Positions 37,036-46,223 of a stretch of 64,000 bases of DNA are shown piece after piece. Source of the stretch: GCA-2746365 sp963711255 (lineage in GTDB: Bacteria; Pseudomonadota; Gammaproteobacteria; SZUA-229). Position 1 is the first letter of the stretch. Each line of letters begins with the position of its first letter. The notes beneath the pieces were generated by a model. It was not told where the DNA came from and searched no databases. It saw nothing but the letters and a program-made list of their open reading frames with translations. The translations under genes were made by a program, and so were the position numbers. The DNA is taken from positions 62,001 to 126,000 of the forward strand of contig CAVQDO010000021.1 of assembly GCA_963711255.1 (NCBI GenBank). Direction: 5' to 3'.

Positions 37036-38440
37036 CTTTTTTCACCAGTCTGTGTGCTTTTTCTAAACGCACACGCATATTATTCATTAAACATTCATTT
37101 TGTTGTGGCCACTGAAATCGCCATTGCCAGTTTCCAGTAGTTGTACCGGGCGTATTCATTCTTGCTTCAGAAGCAAAATGCAGACAGTCCTGCATCGGGA
37201 ATATGCACATATTGGCAGGTGAATTCAGTGCGCCCTCAACCATTGTTTCAACAACAAGGTCGGCAGCATTGGGGATAGCACGCCAGTCGTTACAGTCATC
37301 ATCCATCAGTTTCAAGCTATGCAATACGTGGTTTTTTACCTGATCGTCAAGACTGTTAAACCATCCTTTGGTTGTATCATTATCATGTGTACCGGTATAA
37401 ACCACTACATCTTCCACGATATTTTTCTGTTTATGCGGATTGTCATCGAACTCATCAAAACCAAATTGCAATATCGACATACCCGGTAAATTATATTTTT
37501 TTCTAAGCGCTGTTACTTCAGGCGTTATAACGCCAAGGTCTTCAGCGATGAAAGGCAACTGCTTATCACCCTGCTGCAGACTGGCCAGCAAAACATCACC
37601 CGGTACTTTCTGCCAGTAACCATCAACTGCTGTTTCACAGGCAGCATCAATCATCCATGCAGCCTCCAGCCCTCGGAAATGATCGATACGGATAATATCA
37701 AACAGTTCCAGGTGATTATTAATCCTTGATTTCCACCAGGCATAATCATCTTTACTCATTGCAGTCCAGTCGTAATGCGGATTACCCCAGCGCTGGCCAT
37801 CTGCCGAAAAGTAATCAGGTGGCACGCCGGTAACCACTTTCATATTAGCATCGTCATCAAGTAAAAACTGTTCACGATGCGCCCATACATCCGCGCTATC
37901 AAATCCGACAAAGATCGGCAGATCACCAAACAGTAAAATGCCCAGGTCGTTCGCTTTTTTTCTGATTTCCCCCCAGCGCTTATAAAGCTGGTACTGCTGC
38001 CACTTTAAATCAGTAATTGCCGGCCGGCTTTCATCTAATACCTGTTGTAAACAATGCGCATCATGACGCCGGTACTCATCCGGCCAATCATGCCAGCTAA
38101 TACCATTAAATTTCTGCTTCAATACCTTGAACAGTGCATAGTCATCCAGCCAGTATTTTTGCTGCTGGCAAAAAGCGATAAATGCCTCATCATTTTCATC
38201 CAGCGCAGGATAGTCTGGCAGCAATACCGGGTTCATGGCGAAAGCAGAAATACACTGGTACGGCGACAGTCCCTCCTGTGGTTCACCCAGGGGCAACACC
38301 TGCCAGACGCTAAAACCGGTCTCTGCGAGCATTGCCAGCCAGTGCTCGACATTTTCATCGAGTACACCGGTAGGCAATGAAGTTGGATGTAACAGGATAC
38401 CAGCCCGTCGCTGGTTAAGATCAGGCGATACCATGATCAT
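37028..38440 (-). CDS. malQ: 4-alpha-glucanotransferase (amylomaltase, GH77)
   Basis: This 470-residue enzyme shuffles maltodextrin units and releases glucose. Signatures are RRAGILLHPTSLP at the N terminus, IRIDHFRGLEAAW (nucleophile Asp, about 250), IAEDLGVITPEV (acid/base Glu, about 293) and YTGTHDNDTT (about 350). The start may be ATG 38440 or 38434. It processes limit dextrins left by GlgP or the GH57 enzyme. The glucose made is the substrate of the glucokinase in the same operon. Confidence 0.97.
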   Translation of the reverse strand: MIMVSPDLNQRRAGILLHPTSLPTGVLDENVEHWLAMLAETGFSVWQVLPLGEPQEGLSPYQCISAFAMNPVLLPDYPALDENDEAFIAFCQQQKYWLDDYALFKVLKQKFNGISWHDWPDEYRRHDAHCLQQVLDESRPAITDLKWQQYQLYKRWGEIRKKANDLGILLFGDLPIFVGFDSADVWAHREQFLLDDDANMKVVTGVPPDYFSADGQRWGNPHYDWTAMSKDDYAWWKSRINNHLELFDIIRIDHFRGLEAAWMIDAACETAVDGYWQKVPGDVLLASLQQGDKQLPFIAEDLGVITPEVTALRKKYNLPGMSILQFGFDEFDDNPHKQKNIVEDVVVYTGTHDNDTTKGWFNSLDDQVKNHVLHSLKLMDDDCNDWRAIPNAADLVVETMVEGALNSPANMCIFPMQDCLHFASEARMNTPGTTTGNWQWRFQWPQQNECLMNNMRVRLEKAHRLVKKDG

Positions 38441-38456
38441 TTACTTTGTTCGGACA

Positions 38457-40211
38457 CTAGACATTCCTCACCATAGTACCAGCATTTTCCGCACCACCAC
38501 CGCCTAATGATAACGGCTCATCAAGGTTAGCAGGCTGTTTAAGATTTAATAACTTGTATAAGTTTTTTAACTGTATTCGAAACAGGCGATCGAAATCTCT
38601 TACGCTTTCCGAAGAGTTCTTTTCGCCAAACCACCAAAACCAGTCCGAGCCTTCACAAACAGCCAGCTGGCGAGTTGCCTTTTTAATTTGCGCTTTGCTT
38701 AATTTTCCATTTTTAACAACATCATCGAAAGCAACTTTGGCATCCACCAGTCGATCCCATGCACGGTTCTTGTCAGGCTCACCTATCCAGGTTGAAAACG
38801 AACCGTAAACCCAGCTGCCGGCACACAATTCTTCGATATCATGCGTTTTAATTTTGCTGTCCAGTTTCGAGTATGTAGTCGGAGCAACACAGCTGTGATC
38901 AGATAGATCCGAGTAAAGGTGGTCAAGGAAATAGTATCCATTATGCGGATAGTATTCCCATGCATTTTCACCATCGACGATAATCGATACCACGTGTCTT
39001 TCTGCACTATCACCGAGAAAGCTTGAAATATTGACCAGGTTGCTAACCAGGTCCCTGGCGGCGTCGGCGGAGTTAATTTTACTGTATTTAAATCCGATCA
39101 TATCCGACAGCCCGTCATCACGGAAAAATAGCCGGGTTTTGTGATCATTTAATAAGTACGGATGAAACAGAGCCCGCTTGCTATGCACCCGCTCATGATC
39201 CAGATCGCCAAGATTCATACTGTTGCGCCAGACGCCTTCACCAGAAGCCGTCCACTTGAAATCAAATTCATCAACCAGCGCCACTGCATCTTCAGATATC
39301 GCACCTTCCGATAACCAGACACCCTGCGGCCGCATCCCAAAATAATGTTCAAAACGTTCAATTCCATATTTAAAATGCCAGCGCGAACGATCCATACCGC
39401 CCGGATAAGTTTTGCTGTCTGGTAATGGTGCTTCTGGCTGTGCACATTTCATGTTATCCATATCGTTTAACAGTGGCACAATTGGATGCCCATAGGGCGT
39501 CATCGACAGTTCGATCTGGCCGCTTTCCGCCAGTTTTCGATAGCGTGGAATCAGGCTGGATATACAGTCATAAATAAGCTGCAACAATGCCCGGCGATCG
39601 GCTTCATCAAACATCCGGCCCTTTTTTATCAGGTCTTTGGAGGTTTGTGTCTGCTTAAGTGAATGCCCCAGCCATGCAATGTGATACCACACCAGAACAT
39701 CAATATAATACTGTGAATTAAGATACTGCAAACAACCCGCATCATGATCGTCGCAGTTACCATGCGGGAACATGTACTTAAAAGGTTCAAGCAGGCGTTT
39801 GAAATCCGGATAGGGATCAATCATTTTTTCAGCATTCGCTTTCTGGCAGTCACATAACAACTGGTAACGGTCATGAGATGAAAGCGGAATTGGCGTAACC
39901 CCGGCAAGCAAATTCAGCATCGGGTCGTTCATCGCTTTACCACTATCAAGCCAGCCTTTTAACTGCCCCGCATAGTCATCGAGCTGCTCCAGTAAAACCG
40001 GCACAAAATTTACCACGACATGCATTTTAGGGTGCGCTTCAAGGTGCGCCACCATGTCTTCGTAATCTTTTATTGCATGCAGGTAGACCCACGGTAGACG
40101 GTAATCACCATCAATCCCCTCCTGGTACCATGGCTGGTGCATATGCCAGCACAGAACAATATTCAGTGGCTTTGACTTGCTATCTTTTTGCTGCTTTTTT
40201 TCAGTAATCAT
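38457..40211 (-). CDS. Glycoside hydrolase family 57 protein (alpha-glucan-acting)
   Basis: This 584-residue protein has a GH57 (beta/alpha)7 barrel starting NIVLCWHMHQPWY. The likely nucleophile Glu is in GVWLSEGAIS (about residue 300) and the acid/base Asp in FRDDGLSDMIGF (about 364). Helical segments follow. GH57 includes amylases, 4-alpha-glucanotransferases and branching enzymes; which activity applies cannot be decided from sequence. There is no signal peptide, so it acts on intracellular glycogen or maltodextrin. It lies between glgC (7-base gap) and malQ (16-base gap). Confidence 0.92.
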   Translation of the reverse strand: MITEKKQQKDSKSKPLNIVLCWHMHQPWYQEGIDGDYRLPWVYLHAIKDYEDMVAHLEAHPKMHVVVNFVPVLLEQLDDYAGQLKGWLDSGKAMNDPMLNLLAGVTPIPLSSHDRYQLLCDCQKANAEKMIDPYPDFKRLLEPFKYMFPHGNCDDHDAGCLQYLNSQYYIDVLVWYHIAWLGHSLKQTQTSKDLIKKGRMFDEADRRALLQLIYDCISSLIPRYRKLAESGQIELSMTPYGHPIVPLLNDMDNMKCAQPEAPLPDSKTYPGGMDRSRWHFKYGIERFEHYFGMRPQGVWLSEGAISEDAVALVDEFDFKWTASGEGVWRNSMNLGDLDHERVHSKRALFHPYLLNDHKTRLFFRDDGLSDMIGFKYSKINSADAARDLVSNLVNISSFLGDSAERHVVSIIVDGENAWEYYPHNGYYFLDHLYSDLSDHSCVAPTTYSKLDSKIKTHDIEELCAGSWVYGSFSTWIGEPDKNRAWDRLVDAKVAFDDVVKNGKLSKAQIKKATRQLAVCEGSDWFWWFGEKNSSESVRDFDRLFRIQLKNLYKLLNLKQPANLDEPLSLGGGGAENAGTMVRNV

Positions 40212-40218
40212 AAAACTT

Positions 40219-41535
40219 CTAAGCGCTCAGCTTTTCTTTATCGACAACATAGAGATGCTGGTCAAGCATTTCAGGCGTCACCAGAACTATACCGCTTTCG
40301 GTGACATGGAAACGTTTACGGTCACTCTCGATATCCTCACCTATTACAGTACCATCTTCGATGCTGCATGCTTTATCAATAACAGCACGGGTAATCCGGC
40401 AATTTTTACCGATGGAGACCTTGGGAAGAATAACACTGTCTTTAATCACCGAACCACGTTCAATTTCCGTAGCAAAGAAAATGACCGAGCGTTTAACCAT
40501 TGCACCGGACAGGATACAGCCCCCCGATACCAGTGAATCAATCGCCGTACCACGGACATTGTCATCATCAAAAATGAATTTGGCCGGCGGATGCTGCGTC
40601 TGGTATGTCCAGATAGGCCAGTCGCGAGAATACAGATTAAGCTCGGGCTCCACTGCGCACAGTTCCATATTTGCTTGCCAGTAAGAGTCGATAGTACCCA
40701 CATCGCGCCAGTAAGCCGAGTTGCCTTTATTATCCAGAAACGGATACGCACGGGCATTACAGGTTGAAATGCTCTTGGGGACAATATCTTTGCCGAAATC
40801 ATGCGCAGACTCTGTTTGTTCGGCATCAGCAATCAGGCTGGCATAAAGGTAAGCGGTAGAAAAAATGTAAATCCCCATCGATGCCAGTGCCTTGTCCGGT
40901 TTATCCGGCATGCCTTCAGGATCAACCGGTTTTTCAGAAAACTTGGTAATGTTGTAATTTTCATCAATCGACATCACGCCAAACTCGGAAGCTTCTTCAC
41001 GCGGCACTTCAATACAGCCAACCGTAAGATCCGCACCGGACGATACGTGTTCGTAAAGCATCTTCGAATAGTCCATAGTGTAAATATGATCACCGCCCAG
41101 AACGATAACGTTTTCCGGTGCATGCCGGCGAATAATATCGATATTCTGATACAGCGCATCCGCTGTGCCGCGATACCATTCATTATCAACGCGCTGCTGC
41201 GCCGGAATGATCTCGACAAACTCGCCAATTTCAGCCCGCATAAAGCCCCAGGCGCGCTGTAGATGCCGAAGTAATGAATGTGATTTATATTGAGTCAGTA
41301 CACCAATACGGCGCAAGCCTGAATTCACACAGTTGGAGAGCGCGAAATCGATAATACGGTATTTACCGCCAAACGGAACCGCAGGTTTCGCGCGCCACTT
41401 GGTCAAGCCCTTTAGCCTTGAGCCTGCACCGCCCGCCAGGATGAGCACCAGGGTTTTACGTGTTAACTCCGAGCCGGTATTGGCATCGGTGTAATAGCGG
41501 TAATGTTTATGCTGTTTTTCAGAATTTATAGTCAT
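40219..41535 (-). CDS. glgC: Glucose-1-phosphate adenylyltransferase (ADP-glucose pyrophosphorylase)
   Basis: This 438-residue enzyme makes ADP-glucose, the committed step of glycogen synthesis. The N-terminal nucleotidyltransferase domain begins VLILAGGAGSRLKGLT and contains WRAKPAVPFGGKYRIIDF. A left-handed beta-helix C-terminal domain (about 310-438) carries the allosteric region. It overlaps glk by 4 bases. Regulation by glycolytic intermediates is expected from the family. Confidence 0.98.
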   Translation of the reverse strand: MTINSEKQHKHYRYYTDANTGSELTRKTLVLILAGGAGSRLKGLTKWRAKPAVPFGGKYRIIDFALSNCVNSGLRRIGVLTQYKSHSLLRHLQRAWGFMRAEIGEFVEIIPAQQRVDNEWYRGTADALYQNIDIIRRHAPENVIVLGGDHIYTMDYSKMLYEHVSSGADLTVGCIEVPREEASEFGVMSIDENYNITKFSEKPVDPEGMPDKPDKALASMGIYIFSTAYLYASLIADAEQTESAHDFGKDIVPKSISTCNARAYPFLDNKGNSAYWRDVGTIDSYWQANMELCAVEPELNLYSRDWPIWTYQTQHPPAKFIFDDDNVRGTAIDSLVSGGCILSGAMVKRSVIFFATEIERGSVIKDSVILPKVSIGKNCRITRAVIDKACSIEDGTVIGEDIESDRKRFHVTESGIVLVTPEMLDQHLYVVDKEKLSA

Positions 41536-42491
41536 TTTAATTCCCGTTGTATTTTTAGTGCTTCTGACATGGCACCCAGAACACCTATTCGCTCATCAAT
41601 GACAAGGTAAACCGCTACCTTTTCAACCAGAGCTCGCATTCTTCCCTTGTTCAGGTAAGCATTAATAAAATCTTCAGATTGCATCTTTGTTACTATTTTT
41701 GCAGCAATACCACCCGTTATATAAATACCGCCATAAGGCTGGAACAATAAAGCAACGTTGCCAATATATGCACCGTAGATCTGCACAAAAAGCGACATTG
41801 CCCTATCAGCTGCTTCATCCGTTGTTACATGCTGACTCACCCATTCAGCACTAGTGCCCGGGCATTCCCTGCCAGCACAAAATTCGTAAATATTCACTAG
41901 CCCGCTGCCAGAGAGCAGGCGCTCATAGGAAACGTGTGGATAACGTTTAAGCAGAAACTGCAACAACGCAATCTGTGTTTCATCGACTGGAGCGAAATCG
42001 ATATGCCCGCCCTCGGTCGGGTGTGCCTCAATGGACTCACCACTGCCCTGTACCCACGAAAGGCCAAGACCGGTACCGGCACCAACAGCAACTCGTGTGC
42101 TATTTTCTTTCAGGCCACCACCGTGGTTTAACATAACCCGGTCGCTCTCACTAATCTGGCAGGTACCAAGCGCTGAAGCCTGAAAGTCATTTATAAAATG
42201 CACCTTAGTGATGCCGAATTTATCTTTTAACGACTGCTTTTCAATGGTCCAGGGCAGGTTGGTCAATTTTGCAGAACTCTCGCTTACCTGGCCGGGCAAT
42301 GCCAGCGTCAGGATATCGAGTTTTTTCGGAGCCGAACCGCTATCATTAATAAAGGTTTTCAATAATGGTTCAAAACTGTCAAATTCACTGCTTGCATATT
42401 GTGCCTGGTAGAGCACATTTTCCGGTTCGCTGCTATTAGCATAAACCAGGCGGGTACTGGTTCCGCCTACATCGGCAGCAATAAAATTCAT
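41532..42491 (-). CDS. glk: Glucokinase (Glk/hexokinase-like family, not ROK)
   Basis: This 319-residue ATP-dependent glucokinase has the phosphate-1 motif ADVGGTSTRLVY at the N terminus, INDFQASALG, VGAGTGLGLSW and ITGGIAAKI near 235. It phosphorylates glucose released by MalQ or sucrose/glycogen turnover. It is the first gene of the long glk-to-scrK run. The 335-base upstream gap contains an FNR-like operator. Confidence 0.95.
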   Translation of the reverse strand: MNFIAADVGGTSTRLVYANSSEPENVLYQAQYASSEFDSFEPLLKTFINDSGSAPKKLDILTLALPGQVSESSAKLTNLPWTIEKQSLKDKFGITKVHFINDFQASALGTCQISESDRVMLNHGGGLKENSTRVAVGAGTGLGLSWVQGSGESIEAHPTEGGHIDFAPVDETQIALLQFLLKRYPHVSYERLLSGSGLVNIYEFCAGRECPGTSAEWVSQHVTTDEAADRAMSLFVQIYGAYIGNVALLFQPYGGIYITGGIAAKIVTKMQSEDFINAYLNKGRMRALVEKVAVYLVIDERIGVLGAMSEALKIQRELK

Positions 42492-42826
42492 TGATAATTT
42501 CTCGTTATTATAATTATTTCAGTCATCAATCCAGCCAGCTATTCGAATAGTCAAAGCCCTTCCAGCATTGTACGAACTTCAGTCGAAAACAGTTAGCATT
42601 ATAAGCAGCGTTTTAGCATTAACTGCCCGACCACTGACCAGCACCACCGCGACACCATAATGTTATATCTCAACTGTTTCATGGTTAATGATATACATCA
42701 ATCAACATATCATTGATTAATATACTATTGCGGTAACTCCAGCAGCAGTTGCATGCTTACTCCTGCTATTAGCGCAACTTTTTACCGCAATAATATAAGA
42801 AATAGCTAATATTTAACACTGGGAAG
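42492..42826. other. Intergenic region upstream of glk with FNR-like operator
   Basis: This 335-base gap between gnd and glk (both minus strand) holds no gene. It contains the FNR-like box (42688-42701) and, next to it, a second palindrome-like AT-rich segment (AATCAA...TTGATT, about 42700-42718). It likely holds the main promoter of the glycogen/sucrose operon. Confidence 0.6.
42688..42701 (-). promoter_or_regulatory. FNR/Anr-type operator upstream of the glk-glg-sps operon
   Basis: The minus-strand sequence TTGATGTATATCAT matches TTGAT-N4-ATCAA at 9 of 10 positions. A -10-like TATAAC (42667-42662) predicts a start near 42655, about 40 bp from the box centre. This is close to class II spacing. 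Confidence 0.6.
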
Positions 42827-44281
42827 TTATACTTCATAAGTCGTTGATGCTACTTTACCGCCATGCCCGGTCCAGTCGGTATGAAAGAACTCGCCACGTT
42901 TCTTATCAATGCGCTCATAAGTATGTGCGCCAAAATAATCACGCTGCGCCTGTAACAGATTGGCTGGTAATCGCGCACTGCGATAACCGTCAAAATAAGC
43001 CAGCGCCGAGGCAAATGCCGGTGCAGGAATGCCATGCTCTACCGCCAGGATTACCGCTTTACGCCAACCGGCTTCTGCCGACTTTAAGGCATCGGTGAAA
43101 AACGTATCGAGCGCCAGGTTTTCCAGCTCAGGATTTTTCTCATAAGCCTCTTTTATATTTCCGAGGAAGGTACTGCGAATAATACAGCCGCCACGCCACA
43201 TCAGGGCGATATCACCGTAATTAAGATCCCAGCCATATTCTTTTGCCGCTTCACGCATCAGCATGAAACCCTGCGCATAGGAAATTATTTTCGAGGCGTA
43301 CAGCGCATCACGAAGTGCATTGATGATTTCAGCATCATTCGCTACCGGGCTTTGCGGGCGTGAACCCAGGATAGCTGAGGCTCTTACACGTTCATCTTTT
43401 AATGAAGACAGCACGCGTGCAAATACAGATTCACCGATCAGCGTTAAAGGCACACCCAGATCCAGCGCACTGATGCCTGTCCATTTACCCGTTCCTTTCT
43501 GTCCGGCAGTATCAAGTATTTTATCAAGCAATGGCTCACCATCTTCATCCTTTACTGCCAATATATCTTTGGTGATGTCGATAAGATAGGAATCGAGTAC
43601 GCCCTCGTTCCATTCACTGAATACCTGCTGCATCTGGTCGCAGTTCATACCCAGCGCATTTTCCATTAATGAATAAGCCTCACAAATTAACTGCATATCA
43701 CCATATTCAATGCCATTGTGAACCATCTTTACAAAATGACCGGCACCATCCTGCCCTACCCACTGGCAACAGGGTTCATCATCTACTTTTGCCGAAATTG
43801 CCTGAAAAATATCTTTTACTAATGGCCAGGCCTCGGCATCACCACCCGGCATTATTGACGGTCCGAAGCGCGCCCCTTCTTCACCACCGGAGACACCGGT
43901 TCCGATAAAGCGCAATCCTTTTTCCCTCAATTCAGCGGTACGCCTGGTCGAATCGGGAAAATGCGAATTACCGCCATCGATAATGACATCTCCGGGCTCC
44001 AGTAACGGCACCAGCATATCAATGAAAGCGTCAACCACATCACCCGCCTTAACCATGAGCATCACTTTCCTGGGTGAAGACAGTGACGCCACCAGCTCTT
44101 CCATACTGTAGGTACCCATTATTGTTGTGCCCTTTGCCGGGCCATCAATAAATTCATCCACTTTGCTGGTGGTACGATTAAACACGGCAACTCGGTAACC
44201 GTGATCAGCCATATTCAGAACCAGGTTCTGCCCCATTACCGCGAGCCCAATTAGCCCAATGTCCGCCTTTTCCATTTCCAT
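42827..44281 (-). CDS. gnd: 6-phosphogluconate dehydrogenase (decarboxylating)
   Basis: This 484-residue enzyme, of the long (E. coli-like) type, oxidises 6-phosphogluconate to ribulose-5-phosphate, giving NADPH and CO2. The NADP fold starts IGLIGLAVMGQNLVLNMA (Ala replaces the usual Gly before VMG). GVSGGEEGARFGPSIMPGG and the catalytic-Lys segment GHFVKMVHNGIEYGDM are intact. It heads the carbohydrate row but is separated from glk by 335 bases, so it probably has its own promoter. Confidence 0.98.
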   Translation of the reverse strand: MEMEKADIGLIGLAVMGQNLVLNMADHGYRVAVFNRTTSKVDEFIDGPAKGTTIMGTYSMEELVASLSSPRKVMLMVKAGDVVDAFIDMLVPLLEPGDVIIDGGNSHFPDSTRRTAELREKGLRFIGTGVSGGEEGARFGPSIMPGGDAEAWPLVKDIFQAISAKVDDEPCCQWVGQDGAGHFVKMVHNGIEYGDMQLICEAYSLMENALGMNCDQMQQVFSEWNEGVLDSYLIDITKDILAVKDEDGEPLLDKILDTAGQKGTGKWTGISALDLGVPLTLIGESVFARVLSSLKDERVRASAILGSRPQSPVANDAEIINALRDALYASKIISYAQGFMLMREAAKEYGWDLNYGDIALMWRGGCIIRSTFLGNIKEAYEKNPELENLALDTFFTDALKSAEAGWRKAVILAVEHGIPAPAFASALAYFDGYRSARLPANLLQAQRDYFGAHTYERIDKKRGEFFHTDWTGHGGKVASTTYEV

Positions 44282-44777
44282 TTTCTCTTAGATTGTATTA
44301 TCAGCAGGGTTTATGCCATGCCTGTTATTCATTATATATTTTTGCAAATGCAAAGATTAAGCCAATTGATCGTTTGATACGAATAATAATCGAAATCCAT
44401 AGCAATCACCGCTTAATTTTGTAACAAGAAAACAAATCTACGCTGAAAATTTGCTTTGTGCGCCACACCAGACAACGATCCGGTACGCCACAGTAATAAC
44501 TGGCACAATAATTGTAGTGTTTTAAACAGCGCCTCTAATTTCAGTAATAACAGGGTCATAACGCACTTTATCAGCGCGTCATGTTTCAGCATAGTGCGTT
44601 TAAAAAATTAAAGCTGAACCTTAACACCGGAATAGAGCATTGTTTTGACGTAGATCATAAAGACCGGCAGCGATTTTCTTTAATCTAGGCTCACTCAATC
44701 GCCAGCTGAATTGCAGTCGCTAGTTTTACCGGCAGTCATCCGTTTAGCCATCAAATAATAAACAGGTTAAGTTTATA
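44282..44777. other. Divergent intergenic region between gnd and the Mbx-like operon
   Basis: This 496-base gap has no gene. It contains the FNR-like box and a -10 for the downstream operon. It also contains an 8-bp inverted repeat (AACGCACT 44560-44567 with AGTGCGTT 44593-44600) that could be an operator or a hairpin. The rest is AT-rich and otherwise featureless. Confidence 0.6.
44645..44658 (+). promoter_or_regulatory. FNR/Anr-type operator of the Mbx-like operon
   Basis: TTGACGTAGATCAT matches TTGAT-N4-ATCAA at 8 of 10 positions. A -10-like TAATCT at 44681-44686 predicts a start near 44693, exactly 41.5 bp from the box centre, the class II FNR position. Confidence 0.6.
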
Positions 44778-45287
44778 GTGCAGAACAATACAAATATAAC
44801 CTTGCAATTTCTCAATCTCTGGTTGACGTTATTCATAGTATGGTTAATAGCCAATGGAAGCCTTGCCCATAACACGGTGCTTGCCGGCATAATTATTTCC
44901 GCTTTTATTGCGCTGGTATTTGCCGCCTTTGCCCGGGTTTACAGCGTGATTCGCTGGACCCCCAAAGTTATCCTGACTTACCTGGTCTATCTTGCAGTAT
45001 TTTTTGTCGAGTTAATCAAGGCCAACATGAATGTAATGCGATTAGTGTTCTCACCACGCATCAATATCAAACCGGGCATCGTCGAAATTAAAACCGAGCT
45101 CAAGTCGCCAATAGGAAGACTGGCGCTGGCAAATACCATTACCCTGACACCCGGTACACTGGTGGTAGATATTAAAGACGACTCATTATTTATCCACTGG
45201 ATCAACACCAGCACTACTGACCCGCAAGCGGCAACAGAGGCCATTGCCGGCCGTTTTGAAAAATATCTAAAGGTTATTTATGGTTAA
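44778..45287 (+). CDS. mrpE: MrpE/MnhE (MbhA)-like Na+/H+ antiporter subunit
   Basis: This 169-residue protein has N-terminal transmembrane helices and the family's conserved C-terminal soluble part (NTITLTPGTLVVDI, then LFIHWIN). It is the first subunit of the antiporter module of the Mbx-like complex. The start is GTG 44778 with AACAGG about 12 bases upstream. It is the first gene of a tightly packed 12-gene plus-strand run. It corresponds to subunit A of Mbh/Mbx. Confidence 0.92.
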   Translation: MQNNTNITLQFLNLWLTLFIVWLIANGSLAHNTVLAGIIISAFIALVFAAFARVYSVIRWTPKVILTYLVYLAVFFVELIKANMNVMRLVFSPRINIKPGIVEIKTELKSPIGRLALANTITLTPGTLVVDIKDDSLFIHWINTSTTDPQAATEAIAGRFEKYLKVIYG

Positions 45288-45307
45288 GCAACACAGGCAA
45301 AAGAATA

Positions 45308-45583
45308 ATGACTGATTTAGGCATGACTGAAATAACCGTCATCATTTCCGCCGTGCTGATATTTTTCAGCATCGTGTTCGGTGTTATTCGTCTTGTTATC
45401 GGGCCGGCCACGGTTGATCGGGTTGTTGCGGTAGACCTGCTGACTATCGTAACCATTGCCCTCATTGTTTTACTGGCACACCAGGCAGAACGTTATATAT
45501 ACCTCGATGTTGCACTGGTCTATGGGCTATTGAGTTTTCTTGGCGTACTGGCCGTTGCACGTTACCTGGAAAGGGGCATCTGA
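45308..45583 (+). CDS. mrpF: MrpF/MnhF (MbhB)-like antiporter subunit
   Basis: This 91-residue protein has three transmembrane helices. The conserved RLVIGPATVDRVVAVDLL segment is characteristic of MrpF. It overlaps the next gene by one base (TGATG). It is part of the cation-translocating membrane arm. Confidence 0.92.
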   Translation: MTDLGMTEITVIISAVLIFFSIVFGVIRLVIGPATVDRVVAVDLLTIVTIALIVLLAHQAERYIYLDVALVYGLLSFLGVLAVARYLERGI

Positions 45584-45855
45584 TGACCATACCCGTACTT
45601 ACTTTACTGACCATCGTCATCTGCGCCGGCATACTGGTTGGCGCGATACTCGCTGTGGTTCTTGAAAACACTGTCAGCGCGGTAGTCAGCGCCGGACTCG
45701 CCAGCCTGTTTGCTTCTGTGGTTTACGTTATTTTGGCCGCTCCCGATGTGGCCATGACAGAGGCTTCGATCGGATCCGGCTTAAGCACCATGATTTTCCT
45801 CTATGCCATTCGTAAAACGCAGCATAGTGATGCAAACGATGAGGACAATCAATGA
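45583..45855 (+). CDS. DUF4040 / MbhD-like membrane subunit
   Basis: This 90-residue protein has three transmembrane helices. The AAPDVAMTEASIGSGLSTMI segment is the hallmark of the MbhD/MrpA C-terminal DUF4040 domain. In Mrp antiporters this unit is part of the large MrpA chain. Here it is a separate gene, as in Mbh/Mbx. It lies before the MrpG gene, the reverse of the archaeal C-D order. Confidence 0.88.
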   Translation: MTIPVLTLLTIVICAGILVGAILAVVLENTVSAVVSAGLASLFASVVYVILAAPDVAMTEASIGSGLSTMIFLYAIRKTQHSDANDEDNQ

Positions 45856-46223
45856 TCACGCTCATCAGCGAAGTTGTCGGCAACCTGTTTTTAATCACTG
45901 GCAGTTTTTTCCTTTTCTCGGCGGGACTGGGTGTATTGCGTATGCCCGATACCTACAATCGCATTCAGACCGGTACCAAGGCCACCACGCTTGGCACCAT
46001 ATTGATATTAATCGGCGTCGCTTTCCTGCATCCCGCGTGGGCCCTTAAACTGGTCATCCTGATTTTCTTTGTTATGTTAACCAACCCGGTATCTTCACAC
46101 GCACTGGCGCGTGCCTCGCATGCTATCGGCATTTATGAAACAGAAGAAACTGTTGTTGACCAGCTGGACGAAGAGGCTGCAGCTAATAGCGAAGAGTTAA
46201 TTAACGAGACCGCGGTAAAATGA
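45852..46223 (+). CDS. mrpG: MrpG/MnhG (MbhC)-like antiporter subunit
   Basis: This 123-residue protein has about three membrane helices. The RMPDTYNRIQTGTKATTLG segment is the MrpG signature. A charged C-terminal tail rich in Glu (about residues 100-123) extends beyond the usual end. It overlaps both neighbours by 4 bases. Confidence 0.92.
   Translation: MITLISEVVGNLFLITGSFFLFSAGLGVLRMPDTYNRIQTGTKATTLGTILILIGVAFLHPAWALKLVILIFFVMLTNPVSSHALARASHAIGIYETEETVVDQLDEEAAANSEELINETAVK

Noticed and set aside
44501..44516. Sigma-54-like TGGCACAATAATTGTA upstream of the Mbx-like operon
   Set aside because: The essential GC of the -12 element is GT, and it is about 260 bases from the gene. The FNR-type promoter is better supported.
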